From Ralstonia pickettii (GTDB lineage Bacteria > Pseudomonadota > Gammaproteobacteria > Burkholderiales > Burkholderiaceae): 64,000 bases of DNA. The translations under genes were made by a program, and so were the position numbers. The stretch covers positions 1-64,000 of the forward strand of contig NZ_MCGB01000074.1 in NCBI RefSeq assembly GCF_001699815.1, read 5' to 3'. Numbering within the stretch: position 1 is the stretch's first letter; each line of letters opens with the position of its first letter. Positions 55,178-64,000 of the stretch are shown piece by piece. Below the pieces are notes generated by a model. That model searched no databases. It worked only from the letters and a program-made list of their open reading frames with translations, and was not told where the DNA came from.

Positions 55178-58057
55178 ATGTCCGATTCCAAGAAGCCTAC
55201 GCCGGAGAAGAGCAAATACCCGGTCAACCTGCTGGACACGCCCTTCCCCATGCGCGGCGACCTGCCCAAGCGCGAACCGCTGTGGGTCAAGCAATGGCAG
55301 GACAAGCAGCTCTACAAGAAGATCCGTGCTGCTCGTAAAGGCGCGAAGAAGTTCATCCTTCACGACGGCCCGCCGTATGCCAACGGCGATCTGCACATCG
55401 GCCACGCGGTCAACAAGATCCTCAAGGACATGGTGATCAAGGCGCGCGGCCTGACCGGGCTGGACGCCGTCTATGTGCCGGGCTGGGACTGCCACGGCAT
55501 GCCGATCGAGATCCAGATCGAAAAGCAGTTCGGCAAGGGTCTGCCCGTCAAGGAAGTGCAGGAGAAGGCGCGCGCCTACGCCACGGGGCAGATCGCGCGC
55601 CAGAAGGCCGATTTCGAGCGACTGGGCGTGCTGGGTGACTGGGCCGATCCCTATCTGACCATGAACTTCCGCAACGAAGCGGATGAAGTGCGTGCGCTGG
55701 GCAAGATCCTGGAGAAAGGCTACGTCTTCCGCGGCCTGAAGCCGGTCAACTGGTGCTTCGACTGCGGCTCGGCACTGGCTGAGGCGGAAGTCGAATACGC
55801 GGATCGCACCGACCTGTCGATCGACGTCGGCTTCCCATTTGCCGATATCGACGCACTGGCGAGCGCCTTCCACGTCGGCGCCGATGTGCTCAAGGCCAAG
55901 CCGGGCTGGATCGTGATCTGGACGACCACGCCGTGGACGATCCCCTCCAACCAGGCGCTGAACCTGCACCCGGAAATCGAATACGCGCTGGTCGACACGT
56001 CGCGCGGGCTGCTGATCGTTGCCAAGGAGCGCGTCGAAGCCTGCCTGCAAAGCTGGAAGCTGGAAGGCACCGTGCTGGCCACGTGCGAAGGCGCAGCGCT
56101 CAATGGCGTGCGTTTCCATCATCCGCTCGCCAAGATGGACGCGGGCTACGATCGCACCTCGCCCGTCTACCTGGGCGACTACGTGACCATCGACACCGGT
56201 ACCGGCATCGTCCACTCCGCGCCCGCCTACGGCGTGGAAGACTTCCAGTCGTGCAAGGCACACAACATGCCCGACTCGGAAATCATCAACCCGGTGATGG
56301 GTAACGGCGTGTACGCATCGACGCTGCCGCTGTTCGGCGGGCAGATGATCTGGGACGCCAATCCGAAGATCGTCGAAGTGCTGCGCGAATCCGGCAACCT
56401 GTTCGACGCGCACAAGTACGCGCACAGCTACATGCACTGCTGGCGCCACAAGACGCCGATCATCTATCGCGCCACGTCGCAGTGGTTTGCAGGGATGGAC
56501 GTGCAGCCCAACGACGGCAACGCCACGCTGCGCGAAACGGCGCTGGCAGGCATCGATGCCACGGCGTTCTACCCGTCGTGGGGCAAACAGCGCCTGCACA
56601 ACATGATCGCCAACCGCCCGGACTGGACGCTGTCGCGCCAGCGCCAATGGGGCGTGCCGATGGCCTTCTTCGTGCACAAGGAAACCGGCGCACTGCACCC
56701 GCGCACGCCTGAGCTGCTGGAACAGGTCGCCCAGCGCATCGAAAAAAGCGGCATCGAAGCCTGGCAGACGCTCGACCCGCGCGAGCTGCTCGGCGACGAG
56801 GCTGACATGTACGAGAAGAATCGCGACACGCTCGACGTGTGGTTCGACTCGGGCACCACGCACTGGCACGTCATCCGCGGCTCGCACGCGGCGGACCTGT
56901 ACGACGCTTCGGCCGACCTGCCGGACGGTCGCCTGGCCGATCTGTACCTGGAAGGTTCCGACCAGCACCGTGGCTGGTTCCATTCGTCGCTGCTGACGGC
57001 CTCGATGCTGTACGGCAAGCCGCCATACAAGGGCCTGCTCACACACGGCTTCACGGTGGACGGCGAAGGCCGCAAGATGTCCAAGTCGATCGGCAACACG
57101 ATCGCGCCGCAGGAAATCGCCAACAAGATGGGCGCCGAGATCATCCGCCTGTGGGTGGCCTCGACCGACTACTCGGGCGAACTGGCCATCTCGGATGAAA
57201 TCCTGAAGCGCGTGGTGGAAGGCTATCGCCGCATCCGCAACACGCTGCGCTTCCTGCTCGCCAATCTGACCGACTACGACCACGCCAAGCACGCGCTGCC
57301 GACCGAGCAATGGCTCGAAATCGACCGCTACGCGGTAGCGCTGACGGATGCGTTGCAGAAGGAAGTCCTGTCGCACTACGACGTGTATGAATTCCACCCG
57401 GTGGTCGCCAAGCTGCAGACGTTCTGCTCGGAAGACCTGGGCGGCTTCTACCTCGACGTGCTGAAGGACCGCCTGTACACCACGGCGCCCGATTCCGTGG
57501 CACGCCGCTCGGCACAGAACGCGCTGTATCACATCACCCAGGCCATGCTGCACTGGATGGCGCCGTTCCTGTCGTTCACGGCCGAAGAGGCCTGGCAGGT
57601 GTTTGCGCACGGCACGGAGCACACCGACACCATCTTCACCAGCACGTATTACAACGCTCCGGTGCCGCAAGGCGCCAGCGCGCTGCTGGAGAAATGGGCC
57701 GCCATCCGCAACGTGCGCGGCGAAGTGACCAAGCAGCTGGAGGCGCTGCGTATCGACGGCAAGATCGGCTCGTCGCTGCAGGCGGAAGTGACGGTGTCGG
57801 CGGGTGAATCCGTGCATGACGCACTGGCCAGCCTCGGCGACGACCTGCGCTTCGTGCTGATCACGTCCGCGGCCAAGCTGGAGCGCGCGCCGGAAGGCGG
57901 CGATCTGCTCATCACCGTGGTGCCGTCCACGCACTCCAAATGCGAGCGCTGCTGGCATTACCGCGCCGACGTCGGCCACGATCACGCCCACCCGACCCTC
58001 TGCAAGCGCTGCACCGACAACCTGTTCGGTTCCGGCGAACAACGGAGCGCTGCCTGA
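55178..58057 (+). CDS. ileS: Isoleucyl-tRNA synthetase
   Basis: Charges tRNA-Ile. The 959-aa enzyme has the class I HIGH motif [10 protein letters not shown] (about 70), a CP1 editing domain, KMSKS in [10 protein letters not shown] (about 630) and a C-terminal zinc site CERCWHYR...CKRC. ATG 55178 gives [11 protein letters not shown]. Its stop overlaps the lspA start (TGATG). Confidence 0.97.
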   Translation: MSDSKKPTPEKSKYPVNLLDTPFPMRGDLPKREPLWVKQWQDKQLYKKIRAARKGAKKFILHDGPPYANGDLHIGHAVNKILKDMVIKARGLTGLDAVYVPGWDCHGMPIEIQIEKQFGKGLPVKEVQEKARAYATGQIARQKADFERLGVLGDWADPYLTMNFRNEADEVRALGKILEKGYVFRGLKPVNWCFDCGSALAEAEVEYADRTDLSIDVGFPFADIDALASAFHVGADVLKAKPGWIVIWTTTPWTIPSNQALNLHPEIEYALVDTSRGLLIVAKERVEACLQSWKLEGTVLATCEGAALNGVRFHHPLAKMDAGYDRTSPVYLGDYVTIDTGTGIVHSAPAYGVEDFQSCKAHNMPDSEIINPVMGNGVYASTLPLFGGQMIWDANPKIVEVLRESGNLFDAHKYAHSYMHCWRHKTPIIYRATSQWFAGMDVQPNDGNATLRETALAGIDATAFYPSWGKQRLHNMIANRPDWTLSRQRQWGVPMAFFVHKETGALHPRTPELLEQVAQRIEKSGIEAWQTLDPRELLGDEADMYEKNRDTLDVWFDSGTTHWHVIRGSHAADLYDASADLPDGRLADLYLEGSDQHRGWFHSSLLTASMLYGKPPYKGLLTHGFTVDGEGRKMSKSIGNTIAPQEIANKMGAEIIRLWVASTDYSGELAISDEILKRVVEGYRRIRNTLRFLLANLTDYDHAKHALPTEQWLEIDRYAVALTDALQKEVLSHYDVYEFHPVVAKLQTFCSEDLGGFYLDVLKDRLYTTAPDSVARRSAQNALYHITQAMLHWMAPFLSFTAEEAWQVFAHGTEHTDTIFTSTYYNAPVPQGASALLEKWAAIRNVRGEVTKQLEALRIDGKIGSSLQAEVTVSAGESVHDALASLGDDLRFVLITSAAKLERAPEGGDLLITVVPSTHSKCERCWHYRADVGHDHAHPTLCKRCTDNLFGSGEQRSAA

Positions 58058-58581
58058 TGGCCACTCGGAACAACGGCAAGAGCAAATCGATCGGGTTGAA
58101 GAAGAGCAGCGGCGGTCATGGCGTGGGCCCCTGGCTGGGTCTGGCCGTCATCTGGATCCTGCTGGACCAGTTGACCAAGATCGCCGTCCTCAAAACCTTC
58201 ACTTACGGCGAGTCGCGCCCGGTCACCGGGTTCTTCAACCTGGTGCTCGCCTATAACAGGGGAGCGGCGTTTTCGTTCCTGGCGGCGGCAGGCGGCTGGC
58301 AGCGCTGGTTCTTCACGGGCCTGGGCGTGGCGGCGGCGCTGTTCATCGTGTGGCTGCTCAAGCGGCACAGCGGGCAGAAGATGTTCTGCTTCGCGCTGGC
58401 GCTGATTCTGGGCGGCGCGCTGGGCAACGTGATCGACCGCGTCATCTACGGTCACGTGGTGGACTTCCTCGACTTCTACCTGCACAACTACCACTGGCCG
58501 GCCTTCAACGTGGCGGACTGCGGCATCACCATCGGCGCGGTGCTGCTGATCGTCGACGAACTGCGACGCGTGCGTCGCTGA
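58057..58581 (+). CDS. lspA: Prolipoprotein signal peptidase (signal peptidase II)
   Basis: Inner-membrane aspartyl protease that removes signal peptides from Lgt-modified prolipoproteins. The 174-aa protein has four membrane segments and the catalytic aspartates in [15 protein letters not shown] and [11 protein letters not shown], with the conserved [11 protein letters not shown]. Coupled to ileS by TGATG. Confidence 0.96.
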   Translation: MATRNNGKSKSIGLKKSSGGHGVGPWLGLAVIWILLDQLTKIAVLKTFTYGESRPVTGFFNLVLAYNRGAAFSFLAAAGGWQRWFFTGLGVAAALFIVWLLKRHSGQKMFCFALALILGGALGNVIDRVIYGHVVDFLDFYLHNYHWPAFNVADCGITIGAVLLIVDELRRVRR

Positions 58582-58588
58582 TCCTGCT

Positions 58589-58966
58589 GTGTCAGAACTC
58601 CAGCATTGGAACGGCGAAGCGGTGCTATGCCTCGATGAGGCCGGCCCGCGCATCGCCAGCGAACAGGATGCGCTGGACCACCTGATTGGCGAGGCGCTGG
58701 GGCATGGAGCATCGATGATTGCCGTGCCTGTCAGCCGTCTCGATGCCGCGTTCTTTGCACTGCGCACCGGCCTGGCCGGCGGCATCGCGCAGAAGATCAC
58801 GAACTATCGACTGAAGCTCGCCGTGGTCGGAGACATCTCTGCGCATCTCCAAGCCAGCAACGCGCTGCGCGACTGGGTGCGGGAATCCAACAAGCGCGAC
58901 ACGGTCCGCTTCGTGCCCTCGCTTGACGACCTGGCCGCCGATGCGCGGCCCATGCCAGCCAAATGA
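58589..58966 (+). CDS. DUF4180 family protein
   Basis: A 125-aa protein of the DUF4180 family (start GTG at 58589, 7 bp after lspA). Visible features are LCLDEAGPRIASEQDALDHL at the N-terminus and KLAVVGDISAHLQASNALRDWVRE in the second half. Function unknown. The short gap suggests cotranscription with lspA. No ATG fits the start. Confidence 0.82.
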   Translation: MSELQHWNGEAVLCLDEAGPRIASEQDALDHLIGEALGHGASMIAVPVSRLDAAFFALRTGLAGGIAQKITNYRLKLAVVGDISAHLQASNALRDWVRESNKRDTVRFVPSLDDLAADARPMPAK

Positions 58967-58969
58967 GGC

Positions 58970-59548
58970 TCAGGCCCGGTAGCGGACGGCATACCACGCC
59001 CGCTTGACGTACTCCGCAAGAATCGACCCGGCTTCGTAGATCGGGACCGACTTGGCCAGCGTGTCGCCCGGGAATACGCCCTGCGCACCCCAGGTGACCT
59101 CCGGCCATACCTTGCGGAACACCGCCAGCGCCCGGCCGGTGTGATACCAGCTCGTGACCAGTATTGCGCTTTGCACCTGCTGGCCCGCTAGCGTCCCGCG
59201 CGTCATCCGCGCATTTTCCATCGTGCTGCCAGACACACATTCGTGGCCGATGCGCTCTGCGGGCACACCCGCCATCACCAGGCGACGTTCGATCAGCAGG
59301 CAATCGCCCTGCCCGCTGACGAACACGCGGGGAGCAACGCCCGCGTGGTACAGCTCGGCGGCGCCGATCACGCGCTGGCCCGATTCGCCGCCCAGCACGA
59401 CGATCACGTCCGCCTGTGCGAGCCTCGGCTCCTCGCGCAGCCATGCCTTCGCCCCACACACGAGCGCACCTCCGACCACCACCGCCACGATGGCGCAACC
59501 GCCAATCCAGGCGAGAACATTGCGAACTGCGGAACGACCGAAAACCAT
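58970..59548 (-). CDS. YdcF/DUF218 family membrane protein
   Basis: A 192-aa protein with one N-terminal membrane segment (about 10-32) and a DUF218 domain: ADVIVVLGGESGQRVIGAAELYHAG, then RVFVSGQGD and LVTSWYHTGRALAVFRK. Related proteins (YdcF, SanA, ElyC) act in envelope or lipid-carrier metabolism; the reaction here is unknown. Convergent with the DUF4180 gene, with 3 bp between. Confidence 0.85.
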   Translation of the reverse strand: MVFGRSAVRNVLAWIGGCAIVAVVVGGALVCGAKAWLREEPRLAQADVIVVLGGESGQRVIGAAELYHAGVAPRVFVSGQGDCLLIERRLVMAGVPAERIGHECVSGSTMENARMTRGTLAGQQVQSAILVTSWYHTGRALAVFRKVWPEVTWGAQGVFPGDTLAKSVPIYEAGSILAEYVKRAWYAVRYRA

Positions 59549-59697
59549 ATCGAGAATGCGCTCTTAACGAAAAACCCGAGCGCCAGACGCGCCGCGGGGC
59601 AAGCCGGTATCATCGCCACTGTTCAGCAGGAAGCCCGGGCACCGGGTTGTATCCTGCCCGCGCATATTGCGTCAATCGGATTCCCAAGCGGGTTGTT

Positions 59698-60903
59698 ATG
59701 GAACTGCAAGGCAAACATTTCGTGCTCGGCCTGACCGGGGGCATCGCGTGCTACAAGTCGGCCGAGCTGGTGCGGCTCTTGACCAAGGCGGGCGCCACCG
59801 TGCAGGTGGTGATGACCGAGGCCGCCACGCACTTCATCACGCCGGTGACGATGCAGGCGCTTTCCGGTCGCCCGGTCTTCACGTCGCAGTGGGATGGCCG
59901 CATCGGCAACAACATGCCGCACATCGACCTCTCGCGCGAGGCAGATGCCATCGTCATTGCGCCTGCCTCCACGGACTTTCTCGCCAAGCTCGCGCACGGC
60001 ATGGCCGACGATCTGCTCTCAACGCTGTGCATCGCGCGCGATTGCCCGCTGCTCGTGGCGCCCGCGATGAACCGCCAGATGTGGGCCGCGCCCGCCACGC
60101 AACGCAATGCCGCCCAACTGCGCGCCGACGACGTCACCCTGCTCGGCCCCGATGCCGGCGACCAGGCCTGCGGCGAAGTCGGCGACGGCCGCATGCTCGA
60201 GCCGGAAGACATCGTCCAGCAACTCATTGGCTTCTTCCAGCCCAAGCTGCTGCGAGGACACCGGGTGCTGCTGACAGCCGGCCCGACCTTCGAGCCAATC
60301 GACCCGGTGCGCGGCATCACGAACCTGTCCAGCGGCAAGATGGGTTTTGCGCTGGCGCGGGCGGCATCGCAGGCCGGTGCGGAGGTCACGCTCGTTGCCG
60401 GTCCGTGCCATCAGGACACCCCTGCAGGCGTATTGCGCATCGATGTGCAAACCGCCCAGCAGATGCACGACGCCGTCATGCACGAACTGGATACGGCAAA
60501 GAACGACATCTTCATTGCCGTCGCCGCTGTGGCCGATTGGCGTGTGGCACAGGCGGCAGAGCACAAGCTGAAGAAGCAGAGCGACGCCGACGTGCCCTCT
60601 CTAACGTTCACGCAGAACCCCGACATCCTGGCGGCTGTCGCACGCCGCCCGAATGCGCCGTTCTGCGTCGGTTTTGCGGCCGAAACGGAGCGGCTGGAGG
60701 AGTTTGGCGAGGCCAAGCGTCAGAAGAAGGGCATCCCGTTGCTGGTCGGCAATCTCGGCCATCAGACTTTCGGCCGCGACGACAACGAAGTGGCGCTCTT
60801 CGATGCAAAGGGGATCACGCGCCTGCCGCGTGCCGACAAGCTGACGCTCGCGCGCCAGATCGTCGCGGCCATCGCCGATCGCGTGCATGGGGCTCAGTCA
60901 TGA
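59698..60903 (+). CDS. coaBC: Phosphopantothenoylcysteine decarboxylase/phosphopantothenate-cysteine ligase
   Basis: Two steps of coenzyme A synthesis in one 401-aa protein. The CoaC half (about 1-185) has LGLTGGIACYKSAELVR, the FMN/active-site His in NNMPHIDLSREAD and PAMNRQMW. The CoaB half has TAGPTFEPIDPVRGITN, SSGKMGFALA and VAAVADWRV with KLKK. ATG 59698. Its stop overlaps the start of the flavin enzyme gene (ATGA). Confidence 0.96.
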   Translation: MELQGKHFVLGLTGGIACYKSAELVRLLTKAGATVQVVMTEAATHFITPVTMQALSGRPVFTSQWDGRIGNNMPHIDLSREADAIVIAPASTDFLAKLAHGMADDLLSTLCIARDCPLLVAPAMNRQMWAAPATQRNAAQLRADDVTLLGPDAGDQACGEVGDGRMLEPEDIVQQLIGFFQPKLLRGHRVLLTAGPTFEPIDPVRGITNLSSGKMGFALARAASQAGAEVTLVAGPCHQDTPAGVLRIDVQTAQQMHDAVMHELDTAKNDIFIAVAAVADWRVAQAAEHKLKKQSDADVPSLTFTQNPDILAAVARRPNAPFCVGFAAETERLEEFGEAKRQKKGIPLLVGNLGHQTFGRDDNEVALFDAKGITRLPRADKLTLARQIVAAIADRVHGAQS

Positions 60904-61946
60904 GCGCCGCGCCGATCCGCCTGTCCGTCCTCGATCAAAGCCCCGTCATCTACGGCCACAGCGCGCGCGATGCCATCGCCGCGACGGTCGACCTGGCGCA
61001 ACTCACGGATGCACTCGGCTACACGCGCTACTGGTGCGCCGAGCACCACGGCCTGCGTGGCGTCAGCAATCCGGCGCCGGAAGTGATGATCGCCCGCGTG
61101 GCGAGCGCCACGAAACACCTGCGCGTGGGCTCCGGCGGCGTGATGCTGCCGTATTACAGCCCGTTCAAGCTGGCCGAGCAGTTCCGCCTGCTGGAAGCGC
61201 TGTTCCCGAACCGCATCGACCTGGGCGTCGGCCGCGCACCCGGCGGCGACATGCGCACCGCGCAGGCCGTGGCCATGGGCGACTACAACCGCGGCGACAT
61301 CTTCCCGCAGCAGGTGCAGGAACTGATCTGGCACTTGACGGGCACGCTACCGCCGGATCACCCCGCCTACGGCGTCATCCTGCAGCCCGAGATCGACACC
61401 CGACCCGAACTGTGGGTGCTCGGCTCCAGCGATTTTGGCGGCGCGCTGGCCGCGCGCCTGGGTATCCGTTTCGCGTTCGCGCACTTCATCAACCCGCACG
61501 TCGGGCACATCGTCTCCCAGCAGTACCGCACCGATTTCGAACCTGGCTACGATGCGCGCCCGTATAGCGCCGCCGCCGTCTTCGTGATCGCCGCCGACAC
61601 CGAGGCCGAGGCGCGCCGCTATGAAGCTGCCATCGACCTGCGCCGCGTGCAGATGGCGCTTGGCGTGAATGGCCCGATCCCGACCGTCGAGCAAGGCGAA
61701 GCGCACGTCTACACCGAACGCGACCAGGCCATCGTCATGCGCGAGCGGCCGCGCAGCATCATCGGCACGCCGGAATCCGTGGCCGAGCAGATGCATGCGC
61801 TCAAGGACCGCTTTGTCGCCGACGAACTGATCGTGCTGACCGTCGCGCCAAGCTACAAGGCGCGCCTGCGCTCATACGAGCTGCTAGCCGAGGCGTTTGC
61901 GCTACCATCTCCGGCTTCTGCAACCTCTTCGGCCTGCCCCGCATGA
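60900..61946 (+). CDS. LLM-class flavin-dependent oxidoreductase (luciferase-like monooxygenase)
   Basis: A 348-aa protein of the bacterial luciferase-like family: [51 protein letters not shown] and [12 protein letters not shown]. Such enzymes use FMNH2 or F420 to oxidise varied substrates, and this subgroup is usually uncharacterised. It is inserted between coaBC and dut, overlapping both by 4 bp. Confidence 0.9.
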   Translation: MSAAPIRLSVLDQSPVIYGHSARDAIAATVDLAQLTDALGYTRYWCAEHHGLRGVSNPAPEVMIARVASATKHLRVGSGGVMLPYYSPFKLAEQFRLLEALFPNRIDLGVGRAPGGDMRTAQAVAMGDYNRGDIFPQQVQELIWHLTGTLPPDHPAYGVILQPEIDTRPELWVLGSSDFGGALAARLGIRFAFAHFINPHVGHIVSQQYRTDFEPGYDARPYSAAAVFVIAADTEAEARRYEAAIDLRRVQMALGVNGPIPTVEQGEAHVYTERDQAIVMRERPRSIIGTPESVAEQMHALKDRFVADELIVLTVAPSYKARLRSYELLAEAFALPSPASATSSACPA

Positions 61947-62389
61947 AACTCGACGTCAAGATCCTCGACGCCCGCCTGCACGAACAACTCCCGCAGTACG
62001 CCACCACCGGCAGCGCCGGGCTGGACCTGCGCGCCTGCGTCGACGCCCCGCTCACCATCGAACCTGGCACTACGCACCTGATCCCGACCGGCATGGCGAT
62101 CCACCTGGCCGACCCGGGCTATGCCGCGCTGATCCTGCCGCGCTCGGGCATGGGCCACAAACATGGCATCGTGCTGGGCAACTTGGTCGGCCTGATCGAT
62201 TCGGATTACCAGGGCCAGCTGATGGTCAGCACGTGGAACCGCGGCAGCACTGCGTTCGTGCTCAACCCGATGGAGCGGCTTGCGCAGCTCGTGATCGTGC
62301 CGGTGGTACAAGCCGAGCTGAACATCGTGGACGACTTTGCCGAGAGCGAGCGCGGTGCCGGTGGTTTCGGCAGCACCGGGCGTCACTGA
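61943..62389 (+). CDS. dut: Deoxyuridine 5'-triphosphate nucleotidohydrolase
   Basis: Hydrolyses dUTP to dUMP, keeping uracil out of DNA. The 148-aa trimeric dUTPase has all five motifs, including [48 protein letters not shown] and the C-terminal [13 protein letters not shown]. Overlaps the flavin enzyme gene by 4 bp. Confidence 0.97.
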   Translation: MKLDVKILDARLHEQLPQYATTGSAGLDLRACVDAPLTIEPGTTHLIPTGMAIHLADPGYAALILPRSGMGHKHGIVLGNLVGLIDSDYQGQLMVSTWNRGSTAFVLNPMERLAQLVIVPVVQAELNIVDDFAESERGAGGFGSTGRH

Positions 62390-62406
62390 CAATATCGCCC
62401 ACATAT

Positions 62407-62437
62407 AAAAAAGGCCCGGAACTTCCGGGCCTTTTGT
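62407..62437. terminator. Bidirectional terminator between dut and clpA
   Basis: AAGGCCCGGA and TCCGGGCCTT form a 10-bp stem around a short loop with A-run before and T-run after, between the convergent dut and clpA genes. Confidence 0.9.
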
Positions 62438-62454
62438 TTGGTGCGACAAACTCG

Positions 62455-64000
<1,546 letters not shown>

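Noticed and set aside
54941-58042. Very long (over 1000-codon) minus-strand open frame across ileS
   Set aside because: It is a high-GC shadow of ileS. It is Arg/His/Val-rich, has no recognisable domain and lies wholly antisense to a certain gene.

Overview
The window is high-GC chromosomal DNA from a betaproteobacterium of the Burkholderiaceae, most likely Ralstonia. Three things point there: the protein sequences (LptFG, PepA, HolC, IspH, CoaBC, IleS and LspA all look beta-type), a sulfate-assimilation operon built as cysI-DUF934-cysH-cysD-cysN-cobA with cysB beside it, and dense gene packing with many ATGA/TGATG start-stop overlaps. Almost everything is core metabolism. The only mobile DNA seen is one end of an IS3-family element at the left edge. 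No prophage, CRISPR array or rRNA operon was seen.

Layout, left to right. 1-295: end of an insertion sequence. 0.3-6.5 kb: lgt, a LysR regulator divergent from a first ilvD, then DUF2486-like/holC/pepA on the minus strand. 6.6-9.3 kb: lptF-lptG-cbiX. 9.3-17 kb: a CHMI-type isomerase and the minus-strand sulfate-reduction operon with a TauE/SafE exporter upstream. 17-20.1 kb: cysB, an orphan LivK-type binding protein and a 3-hydroxyisobutyrate-dehydrogenase-like enzyme. 20.2-22.4 kb: tRNA-Leu(CAA) and a second ilvD. 22.4-28.7 kb: dkgB, a YdhP-like MFS exporter, a divergent MarR regulator with a CLC chloride transporter, and a diguanylate cyclase. 28.7-32.9 kb: an epimerase-like protein, an AscD-like ferredoxin reductase, an Arg-rich mini-ORF with an attenuator-like hairpin in front of an ArgD-like aminotransferase, and a GNAT protein. 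33-38 kb: the livFGMHK branched-chain amino-acid transporter. 38.4-41.3 kb: ispH, FKBP, radC, rpmB-rpmG. 41.5-46.5 kb: nadB convergent with nadA-nadC, then a fatty acid desaturase. 46.9-50.9 kb: the tightly coupled run purN-rsmB-nuc-mscS. 51.3-54 kb: a LuxR-type response regulator convergent with a hybrid histidine kinase. 54-62.4 kb: ribF-ileS-lspA-DUF4180, ydcF, coaBC-LLM oxidoreductase-dut. 62.5 kb to the end: clpA, cut by the window edge.

The most interesting signals are regulatory. One is a nearly leaderless 23-codon mini-ORF with four consecutive Arg codons, followed by an intrinsic terminator, ahead of the ArgD-like aminotransferase gene. The second is a long two-helix structure in the rpmB (L28) 5' leader. 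The third is a set of clean inverted repeats at the livK, marR, nadA and desaturase promoters. A further point is that two dihydroxy-acid dehydratases with different cysteine patterns sit in one window; these patterns predict different iron-sulfur clusters. I did not find a convincing new defence or mobile system.
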